Shown: in pieces, positions 35,899 through 45,289 of the stretch
How positions within the stretch are numbered: the stretch's first letter is position 1
Layout: every line of letters begins with the position of its first letter
Source of the DNA: Gnetum montanum
Taxonomy: Eukaryota > Streptophyta > Gnetopsida > Gnetales > Gnetaceae
DNA length: 64,000 bases
Direction of reading: 5' to 3'
Assembly: GCA_015680685.1 (NCBI GenBank)
Contig: MNCI01033474.1
Coordinates: forward strand, 2,065,396-2,129,395
Program-made: the position numbers and the translations under genes
The notes under the pieces: generated by a model
Seen by the model: the letters and a program-made list of their open reading frames with translations, nothing else
What the model was told of the DNA's origin: nothing
The model's database searches: none

Positions 35899-36817
35899 TC
35901 TAGTTCTCTTAGAGAATCATTTGTCATCAAGATATCACTAGCTAGTACTCATTCCTAGAATCTAAAGCCGAGCACTGCTGCCGCACAGCAATTGTTTTCT
36001 TATTTTATCTTCTTCTTGTTCTCACATTGCTGCTCTGGATTGTCTTTTCCAGCGCTGTATTCGCTGTACTTTTGGGCTGAAAACCCTTCTCCAACTCCTC
36101 AGAGTACGAGTACCAGAGTCCAGAAACAAGTGTACTAGGTTTTCCAGAACCAGAAATGAGCCGTGGCATCAAATCCAAAACTAAATTATGGTTGCTGCGA
36201 GTCCTTGAACCTGCTGATGGCCTCAATTCAGCAGCGAAAGCACTCTTCCAACTGCACGGAAGTAGGAAGAGCTAGTCGATTAGTAGGAGCTTACATGCCA
36301 CAGGACCGTTTGGCCTGTTGTTCATTATTGTGCCCACAGAAAACAAGAAACCAAGCAACAATCAAACAAAAATCCAAAGAAACCAGCAAAAGAAAATACT
36401 TTACCATGCTTCAAAACAAGCAGTGGATTCTCACCATAGTTTGAGAAATCTGTAATTAATGGCAAGATCTGCAATATATTGCAATGCAACATTGAAGTCC
36501 ATTCAAAATTGGATTGGACATTTAATCTAATAAATATTATTATATTTTTATTGATTTTTAAGTTTACTATATTGTTTATTACTAATTCAGATGTCAACAG
36601 AAAACTAAAATTTCTATATTTGATTTTCCACCCTAACCAAGCTTTGAGATGAAAAAATTTGGAAAATGCAGCTAACATGAGTGGATATAACTGCTCTATT
36701 TTGCTATATTTTGCTAATATTGACAATTTTAATCTGATTCTTACACTGATTTATTTAGATCGGATTAATAAAAATGGCTGCCAATTTGCCCATCTGATCC
36801 AATTTTTCAATCTATAA

Positions 36818-36943
36818 TTCTCACTGCAATGAAATCCAGGATTGTTTCTTGATTGCAAAGTGGGGTTGGGTTTTCTCTCATTCTCACTGCAATGAAATCC
36901 AGGATTGTTTCTTGATTGCAAAGTGGGGTTGGGTTTTCTCTCA
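36818..36943. repeat. Perfect tandem duplication, 2 x 63 bp
   Basis: Two identical adjacent copies begin TTCTCACTGCAATG at 36,818 and 36,881. Identity shows a recent event. Confidence 0.9.
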
Positions 36944-37008
36944 GCATTTGAAATAGGACAGCCCATTCTCTCTGGGGCACTTGAAAGACGGGAGGGAGGA
37001 AAAAAACA

Positions 37009-37181
37009 TGGCGGGTAGCTCAACATTGTCAGTGCTGGCGACGTTGTTGTTGGTCGTCGTCGTTCCTAGTGGGAATGTTCGTGCAGTCAGTAACAGAGAT
37101 GATATTTATCATGATATACCTCAAAAACAAGTTTTATTAATATTAAAAGAGTATAAGTACATCAACCACATTAACTCATAG
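37009..37181 (+). CDS. Short hypothetical frame with signal-peptide-like start
   Basis: From the ATG at 37,009 the frame begins MAGSSTLSVLATLLLVVVV, a short N-region and a hydrophobic core, then PSGNVRAVS, a plausible signal-peptidase site. The rest (about 30 residues, lysine and isoleucine-rich) looks unlike a mature protein and stops at 37,179. It could be the first exon of a secreted or membrane protein whose remainder is lost or lies beyond an intron. Nothing else identifies it. Confidence 0.3.
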
Positions 37182-37609
37182 GAATAGAAAGAAGGGGGAA
37201 TGAGACTTCGGAAAAAGCTTTATCAATAACCGATCAGAGGCAACCTCATCTGGGGCACTACCATTCAACCAGACAAACTGGCTCAGTACAAGAGAGAATG
37301 GCATAAGTTTGGATGAGGCAGAGAGTACTCGATAGAAGACGGAGAGAGTCCCAAATGGTGACTCTACAAATTAAAGAAGGGAAGCTTCATTGCAGAGATT
37401 GCTGATGCAGTGTTGCCTGAATGCATGGGTCTTTCCCAAGGCTATAAGAGATGAATCAACTGATGACTATCCATTTTGAACTTTGATGTTTGAGATTTCA
37501 GTTGAAAATGAATGAGGTGGAAGATTGGCAATTTCTCCAACATGGTAAGATAACATTTATTAAAATAATCTAGCTTTTGAAAAATAACAGTGCATCTATG
37601 CTTTCAAAT

Positions 37610-38250
37610 ATAGTTGGTAACATGACACCACTGATTGGTAACATGACAGCGCTCATAGTCAAGGGATCAAAGACATAAAGATTTGGCGACAAAATGGCTG
37701 ACATTATATGGTTCATGAATCGTGATAAAATTGCAAAGGAGCTACGGACAGAAAAAAAGGACCAGCAAAGATTACAATATGCAACAGATTACAGTGAAGG
37801 TAACATTCTTCAAGATATTCCTTTATCCATTCGTGCAAAGATTGCTCAAAGATTGTACAAAGACACAGTGGAGAAGCTGATGCTATTAAAAGGACGGAGT
37901 TCGGACTTTGGACTTTAGAAATCAGATTGTCACAAAATTGCAAGAAGAATTTTTCCTTCCTGGTGAACTGATTATAGAGCAAGGGCAGGCAGTAGATCAA
38001 TTTTACATAGTTTCACATTCTGAAGAAGGTTCAGAGGAAACTGTGACTCAAATCGATATCTATAATACCTTTGGTGAAGTTGCAATTATTTGCAAAATTT
38101 CGCAGCCATATACAGTTCGTGTTCTTGAACTCTCTTGGTTATTGCGCTTGGGGAAAGACGGTTTTACAAATACTCATCAACTTCTGCTGGCTCTGTTTAA
38201 CTCTATTGTTGAGTGCAAAGAATCGCCAGCAAAATCTGTTTCATAGATTG
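37610..38250 (+). pseudogene. SKOR/GORK-type outward potassium channel fragment (C-linker and cyclic-nucleotide-binding domain)
   Basis: The translation GNMTALIVKGSKT (37,635), DKMADIIWFMNRDKIAKEL, SVLQDIP-like NILQDIPLSIRAKIAQRLY, then FLPGELIIEQGQAVDQFYIV and FGEVAIICKISQPYTVRVLE follows the plant SKOR/GORK channels. It runs from the end of S6 through the C-linker into the CNBD. Voltage sensor, pore and ankyrin repeats are absent. Defects: TAA at 37,676; a 7-bp tandem duplication GGACTTT GGACTTT at 37,903-37,916 that shifts the frame; and a deletion of about ten residues after FYIVSH in the CNBD. No introns interrupt the 600 bases. The full-length channel would load potassium into xylem or guard-cell outflow; this is a dead fragment. 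Confidence 0.75.
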
Positions 38251-38589
38251 CCTCAGAGCGTAAAAATAGGTTGCCGAAGAGATGAGTAGATAGTTTGAAA
38301 AATCGGATCAGATCTGGAAATCGGTAATCCGGTAATCCTAAAACAAATCAGGGTAAAAATTGTCAATATTTACAAAAGAGAGCACGTGTTAGTAATGGCA
38401 TTTTCCAATTTTTTTCCAATTTTCTTCAACTAAGAGATGGTTAAAGTAGAAAATAAAATACAGAAATTTTAATTTGTGCGGCATCAGAATTAGCAATATA
38501 CAATATATTAAACTTAAAAATCAATAAGAATATAGCACTAGTGGTTGGACTGATCCAAAGCTTCAATGTTGCTTTATGATTTCTTGCAG

Positions 38590-39460
38590 ATCTTGTGATT
38601 AATCTCAGATTTCTCAATCTATGGCGTGAAGATTCACATAGGCAGAGGTTTTCAGGTTCACCAGGTCCTTGGCGACGCTCAATGTCCCTTGTACAGTGCT
38701 TCTTCTTTGTAAGAGCGGGCGAAACTTTTAGCCATTTATACAGGTTGCTATCCTTCCGCGTGGGAAGATATGAGTATGCGGTACCAAGTAAACGGCAAAC
38801 AGAAGTGTTGAATATGATGAAACAAAGGAGCATATCATGTAAATACGTAACACAGGTTGTTGCATCAGGAGGGATCAGGTATCTAGATCCTTGTCACAAA
38901 CAGGGTGTTGGCGATGGCTGCTATTATCCATGGTGTGGGACACCAATTCTAGTCACTGCTCCAATTCGTGATTCAGTTTCCACCATTGTTAGACGAAATG
39001 GGACATTCAAATGATTCAATACAGAAGAAGATTTACGATGTTGTCATGACTGCTTGTCAGCTCCTCGGAGCACACAAGCTGCTGGCATCCGACATGGGGA
39101 TATCAATCCTAACCACATCATTGGATTGGTAGCTGGTGTCTGCTGATGGGCATTCTTACTTCGTTCTAGTAAACTGGGGACATGCTGTTCTTGACGATAG
39201 GGATGGTCTTGCAATAAATCTGCAATTTTCTTCCACATATGCGCTTCAAGAAGGAAAACTCTGCCCTGCTTCAGATATCGAAAGCCTTGTTTATGTGTTG
39301 TATTATTTGAGTCGTAGAAATATACCATCATCGGAGTCCATATAAGCAGCTTTGCTGTGGAAAGAGAGGATTGGGCAAGGCTAACTATTCTGCAACGACT
39401 TGGTGAACTTTCTACAGTGTTAAGAGCATTTGCTAATTACTGTAGAATAATAATTTCATA
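38590..39460 (+). pseudogene. Protein-kinase-like pseudogene (FunK1-like fold suspected)
   Basis: In one frame 38,595-39,014 is open for 139 codons. The catalytic-loop-like IRHGDINPNHIIG follows in the next frame near 39,090-39,130. VLVNWGHAVLDDRDG, in the place of the DFG segment, follows at 39,160-39,205, and then LQFSSTYALQEGKLCPASDI and ESLVYVLYYLS. HGD-x-x-x-N and WGHA correspond to HRD-x-x-x-x-N and DFG of kinases. The LQFSS...DIESLVYVLYYL helix is typical of the fungal-type kinase-like proteins also found in plants. At least two frame changes and a stop at 39,012 break the gene, and a further TILQRLGELSTVLRAF-like tail lies at 39,385-39,435. Family assignment is tentative. Confidence 0.5.
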
Positions 39461-42400
39461 AATTTCTGTTTTAGAAGTAAGGATACAAAATAGAGAATAA
39501 ATAGAATTTTTATTGAACTGAAACTAGTTCTCCCATAATCAGTAGACACTTTGCAATGAGAACATAGGACACGATCAATAATATCTAAACTGCTGCATGC
39601 ATGACCACTACTAAAAAATACCAACAAATCTCGAGTGACAACTAATTCCTAAAAGGCAAGTCAGGAATTACTCCAACAATTATGTGGACAGTCTTTGCGG
39701 CGCTCCATATCCACTGGACTATGAAATATAGGTAAGAAGGCTAGGGCCTTACATGGTGATGAACATTGTGAATGGGGTGATCACAATTAGGCTATTGTAA
39801 GGAATGATGAAATTGCAGAATCTTCTGGAACATCACATCCAGAGCATGTATTTAATAAAATGTATTTAAATGGAATAGTTCAGAATCTGTCATATATCCA
39901 TGGCTTAGCTGCCAACTCTGCATCAAAAGAATCTGGTTCGTGGAGGAATCGAGGATTCGTGATTCTGTACGTATGCCTCAAAAAAAGTGGGTTGGTAGCC
40001 GGGGACGTGATAAAGAAAATTTAAATAAAAGCAAGAAAATTTGCAAAGGTATGGAGGGCAGTGAATCCATTTCCTTGCTCAGGAGTCATAATCTGGCAAA
40101 CATATAATTTCTGCAACAACCAAAATGACAGCAATAAAATGAAATCCTTTTGTTACTCAATTCAATATTTCCAAAAATGAAATTAAGCCTCAAGCCTCAA
40201 CTAAATTTATAACAAATCAGGTCTGCTAATACTTTTGTTCAAACGACTACCTGTGAGTAGCACCTTAGGAACTACTTGTGAGTAGGGCCACACTGAAGAT
40301 GACTGTATTATAAGAATACACAACTTAACTAAACTAGGCACAGACCAGTAACTCATCTCACCTATAATGATCGAAAACCTTTCAGACGCTGGAAAATCGG
40401 CACTGATGAAGGGGAAAGTAAAAACAGAGCACTATGAGCTTGCATGTGGCCATTGTCCATGTGATGTGCTGGTGGGCTTTGTTTCTTTATAAGCAAACAG
40501 ATTTTTAAAAAAGTTGAACAAGCATCCATCCGTCATCATGTTCATGACTCATGAACCATGACGCTGACCCTGTTTTGTTTTTTCTTTTCTTTTTTAAGCA
40601 GAGATATGAGAAAAAGAGCAAAAACCAGCAATGAACAATAAACACGCAAGAATGTGTGTCATGACGGAACCTTTGATGCTCCCACAGTCAGGCGAATCCA
40701 TGCAAATGCAATGTTTTGCTCGCACGCCCCGTCCAAAACTTTCCGTATGACCCATACTTGCCACTTCGGCCATCGGTTACCATAGTAGCCCTTTCGTGAT
40801 TTCCGTGTTTGTTTATTTATTTGTACTCCCTTGTTTTCTGTGGTCCGTCTGCCGATGCCATGAATCTTGATTGGAAATTTTTGGTATGATTCAGAACAGG
40901 AGAAGATATGTAAGATTTTAATGCAAAATGCAGACATCGCAAGAACGAAAAAGGCAATAACAATACCAGGGGAGGCAAGGCTACCATATCAATGTAGACA
41001 AAATTTCATTGGAAATTATGAAATACGTACCCACTGCGAATTTAATAAGCTTCTGTACGCCCTCCCGAATCTGACACGAACAGTTCGTCAAAATTTATAG
41101 AGAATCGTGAATCTCCGGCGCATAGGCTGCCAATTACGGACGGTGCAGAACTTCCGGGATAAATTAAAATAAGTATGCAACGTATGGCTTCCAAAATTAT
41201 TGTAAGGTTTTTCTTGACTGTAGTTTTACATGTGCCTTCAACAACCACGTTCGCCGGCAATCGTAACCCAGTACCTGTGTTAACATTAAGCGTGTTTGGT
41301 TTCTAGTGAGAGATGCCGAGTATTTAACTGCTTTGGAAGTGATATCCCGACAGAAGTGAGCATCTTCTTGGGTTCAAGAATCACACAAAATCACAGAATC
41401 TACACACCTTTTCTTAATAGGAGAAGTATAAGATAAAAATGCAGCATCCACAGAGCCGACAAAGTTGGTTTTTTCCACCAAAAAACGGTTTTGGCAGGTT
41501 GCTAATTTTTACAGAAAGGAAGTGGGGAGATGGGGGTTTGATTGTTGAAACCACCAACGTAAACCTTGTTGAGAAAATATGGCAGCAAGAGGTGGAATGA
41601 TCGCAGCAGGTTTTCAACGCTGGCCCTAGCTTGGAAATTCACAGCAAGTGTTGTGAAAATTCAACACCCAAATACCACAACTTCCACGCTGAAATTTCTG
41701 TTGCAGGGGGTTATTGGCAGCGTTGGATTTTCAAGGTTTTTTGCTGAGAAAATGCAGATATGGCTAGGAGGCAAAGTTGGCAATGATAGTTGCAGGATTG
41801 GATGTAGAAATTGGGCAGAGGCCCTCCTTCTAGTGCCAAAAAACTGTAGCAATTGAAAATTTTAGTTGCTGGAAGACCACCACAACAATTTTAACTCCAA
41901 ATCCCTAGCAACTTTGAAAAATGGAATTCAAGGTGCCCTGACACATCATCCAAGGACTTAGAAAATGTAAAATGAATAATGCAAAAGGAAAAATATGGAT
42001 TTGAATAACCAAAAGCAAATATAAATTGCATACAAAATTGAAATCTTAAAACTTTATTAAAAAATAAAGAATGAGTTCAGGAGGAGATGTGTACAAGAAG
42101 TGCTTCTACTCCATGGAGTAGAGTCTATTGAAGTTGATGAAATCTACTCCATGATTCACATGCTCTACCACTCCCAATGCTATTGAAACCTCATCTGCTG
42201 CTACTCCAAATTTGCAACGTTGGTTACTATTGAGGGATGAAAAGTGTGAACGATTTGGGCTACTAGAATGCTCCATGCTCAGAGTTGAGGATCCCAGGAG
42301 TGCAATGTGAAAGCCACAAACTCACAAATTCCAAGAGGTAAAGGGGGTCACAAAGCTACAGTGGTTCCATGTTGAGGGGGTCTGAGAATATGCGTTGGTG

Positions 42401-43712
42401 TAAGCTCTTAGATGCCAAGATTTCAATGCTCAAGGTGTACCAAAGTGTGGAACTTGAAAATGGTGTTGGGGGTTTAAATTTTATAGTTTGGGTCATGTAT
42501 AGGGCTACAAATTGGCTGCAAACAACTAAAACAGCAACTACAATTTGCTGTAAATTTCTATCACCTACAAGTAAGATGGGTGCCCAAATTTGGGGAGGGT
42601 AGGGGAGAGAAGGGGGGGCATGGGGCAACGAACAACAGAGGTGCTATATATGGAAAGTGTCATACCCCCATGGCCATTTTGTCTATTATAAATAGTAACG
42701 GGGCACACCATCCATGCTGGGGAAGGGAAAGGTGCATCAATGCTAGGAGGATGGAACTCAACACTGCGGAAGAGGGTCAAACCACCCTCCACACTTAGAT
42801 AGATGAGATTTACCCCTCTATGCTCGAGGTAGGTAAACCACACCTCCCATACATGCATTTTCAGTGTAGAAAGTGCTATACCTTCCATAAAACCCATCAA
42901 ATTGCCATTTTTGGCATTTTGAAAAGCATTTTTGATCCCCCTTCCCCAAGCCCAAATATAGACAATATGACTTTTTTTACTTGGGGAATGAGACTTTGAC
43001 CACTTATGATGCATTTTTTAGCCCCAAAAGTATGAGATACGTGAGATTGCCCTCATGGGTTACAATCTTCACGTTCACAATGAACTTTTGCATCAGGTTT
43101 CATGGGGTGAAGGCTACAAGGGTTGCACAAGTTACAACATGCAATTTTGGTGGTGTTTCATTAAGTGATCATTTTTCTACCTCTCAGAATTCACACGTTT
43201 CAAAATTTTAATATTTTTTTGAGATTATAAGTGCATACAGGTCACAGTAGCTCACAACTCATAGATTGAGATGAGACTGTCGTTCACAATCCTTCATACT
43301 AGTAAACCATATGAATTTCTTGTTACTATATCTCTCGGGACTTCAACTAGACTATGACAATTGGTAGCTCGAAATTTGTTGACTACGATTAGACTGTAGT
43401 TTGCACTCTCTGACTATAGCCTCCTATGATAGCATTAGTCTCACACTCTATTGTAAGACATGAAACATAATAAATGTTTCCTCATTTGATCCACTATAAT
43501 AGATTGCAATTCGTAGTTGTAGATTACAACCTCCTACAACTCGCAGTACCCTTGTAGTTGGTTGCTTCACCCATATAAACATTACAGTTTACTCTAAAAA
43601 GAGGACTACATATAATTATTTGACTCCTACGAATCCTTAGAAAATTGAGGATGAAAAATAAAACAAAGAGATGGGTTAATGTCTTCATCATTAAGTCATG
43701 AAAGGAAGATAC
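39461..43712. other. Island, right part: no supported gene
   Basis: Several frames of 60-150 codons occur (longest 42,565-43,014, minus), but none shows a domain, consistent codon use, or a splice context that I can defend. The sequence from about 43,220 to 43,640 has repeated GTAGTTTGCACTC and CTCACACTCTA-like words reminiscent of the repeats at 33.7-34.0 kb. Confidence 0.4.
43708..43712. other. Target site duplication, left copy (GATAC)
   Basis: GATAC immediately precedes the 5' LTR of element C and is repeated exactly after the 3' LTR. Confidence 0.85.
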
Positions 43713-43963
43713 TGAAACACCGTGAAAATTACGAGTCGGCCTCAGGCGAAGATTCGCAATTTAAGCAAGAATGCGCATCAGCTTTGTTCAAGGACAAGTT
43801 TACGTTCTGTTACGCACAGCAGCGTAATGAGCGTAATAAGCTCCAAAACAGTCAAAGGCTAGAGAAGCGCAACAGTTCAACACTTTTTCTCATGGCGCAT
43901 GGATAACTTGCCTTTATCCTCGTTACGCGGCGGTGTGTACTATTGCGTATTTCATCACCAGGT

Positions 43964-44110
43964 ATTGTTTACGCTTCGTCACGTGCAGCTACGTAATGAG
44001 CGTAAATTACACATTGTTTACGCTTCGTTACGTGCAGCTGCATAGCAAGCGTAAATCAAACATTGTCTACGCTTCGTTACGCGCGGCTGCGTAATGAGCG
44101 TAAGACAATT
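43964..44110. repeat. U3 tandem repeat, 3 x 49 bp, each an imperfect palindrome
   Basis: Units start at ATTGTTTACGC (43,964), ATTGTTTACGC (44,013) and ATTGTCTACGC (44,062). Each has TTACGCTTCGTTACG on the left and CGTAATGAGCGTAA on the right around a CAGCTG-like centre, so it could form a hairpin or bind a dimeric factor twice. Partial copies lie on either side (43,808 and 43,918). The same array is at 54,107-54,253 in the 3' LTR. Confidence 0.8.
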
Positions 44111-44336
44111 TTGGGCCTGTTGTTTTTATACCGGATTGCGCTCATACACGCAACGCAACGCGAATGAGTGTAATGCAGCTTGAAAGAAAATTGGAGCACG
44201 CTCAACATGTACCTTCTCTTCACACGCACAACACGCAAACGAGCGTGTTGTGTGTAGTCACAGTCTGACTTAAAATGATCAAGTCAACAGGACCCACGTC
44301 ATCAGGGTTGCGCCTTTTCCATGGAGCGTCGCAGCC

Positions 44337-44344
44337 TATAAATA
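44337..44344 (+). promoter_or_regulatory. TATA box of 5' LTR C
   Basis: TATAAATA in a CAGCC/CCTCAG context, identical in the 3' LTR. Transcription would begin about 30 bases on. Confidence 0.65.
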
Positions 44345-45049
44345 CCTCAGTTGACAAAGATACAGGGGTTGGCAAATCAGAGAAGCAAAAGCATATTTTT
44401 GAGCACCAGAGCACTTAGCACTTTGGAACAGAGATACAGAGAATAACACTTTGGCAATTGTTGATATTATCACCTTACAGCCGAAGCAGAGCACAGTTCG
44501 CTTTGAGCACCAGTGACAGGAGTAATCGTTTCTGCTGGGGAGACTCTATCAATCAGAAACAATTGATCGGTAGACGTCAAAGCTTGGCCTTCCTTGCATC
44601 TCAGCTTTAGCCCACGAGGTAGATCGGACTTCTGTTTAGACCGTTTTGCTTGTTGTTTTGTGCTTGTTTCACATCCTGTAATCGGGGATTCCCTAGTGTA
44701 ATTTCTCATGCAAAATATACATTTGTAAGTCAAAGCGCAGATCTTGAAGCTACGTGCTTCTCTTATGTTAGCCTCCTTTTATCGTGTTTAGCATTATCAC
44801 CGTTGCAATCCGTCTACATCGTTTTCCCCTCGTTTTACGATTCCTCGAATCAGATCGTAGTACGCAAATATCTGTAGTCTTCATCGTTTTACTGACCAGT
44901 AAGTCCCTGTATGATCGACAAGACCATTCAGGGCACCGCGGATTCGCTTTTTCCAGCATAGCCCTCACGCGGATCCGTGGTTAAAACTGTATACACGGAA
45001 TCTCAGTCGGTATTTCCAGCTGCCGACGTTTTCTGTCGTTACAGTTTTC

Positions 45050-45067
45050 TGGCGCTAGAAGGAGGGC
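45050..45067 (+). other. Primer binding site of element C
   Basis: TGGCGCTAGAAGGAGGGC starts six bases after the LTR end. TGG matches the CCA end of a tRNA. I do not assign the tRNA with certainty. Confidence 0.65.
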
Positions 45068-45289
45068 CTCAGGCTCCGATCTGGATATTTTGGGTAACCC
45101 TGGTAGTGATCCATACCCTAAACCATAGACGTAATACCTCTAGGGAAGTCTACGGTCAATAGCGTGGTATAGATCGGTCGCAAGGACGATTTCTTTGAAA
45201 TCCTTCAGGGTAGAAAGCCTTTTGTGCTTTTTGTTGTCAACCATTTTCTTTTAGATTCGATTACCAGTTACTCTCGATTTCATCGATCA

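Larger units (their letters stand above)
33190..35955 (+). mobile_element. Element E: old family-2 remnant (leader and gag only)
   Basis: The gag block at 34,078-35,898 is homologous to gag of elements C and D. The left edge is the end of element B, and the right edge near 35,955 is a sharp change to less AT-rich sequence, so E is truncated on both sides. The repeat cluster at 33,728-33,965 is where its LTR would lie. Confidence 0.6.
35956..37600. other. Less decayed island, left part: no complete gene
   Basis: CpG and GC content rise at 35,955 compared with the element DNA to the left. Short open frames on both strands (36,005-36,226 minus, 36,163-36,444 plus) have no recognisable motif. 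A perfect 63-bp duplication and a short secreted-peptide-like frame are listed separately. It may be promoter and 5' sequence of the broken genes to the right. Confidence 0.45.
43713..45043 (+). repeat. 5' LTR of element C (1331 bp)
   Basis: Starts TGAAACACC and ends GTCGTTACA. The 3' LTR has the same length, and by eye they differ at about 50 positions (about 96% identity), with more than four fifths transitions. It contains a 49-bp palindromic repeat, a TATA box at 44,337, and a leader-like region up to 45,043. Confidence 0.9.

Noticed and set aside
42565-43014. 149-codon minus-strand frame
   Set aside because: No domain, signal, coiled coil or repeat of function; composition looks non-coding and several competing frames overlap it.
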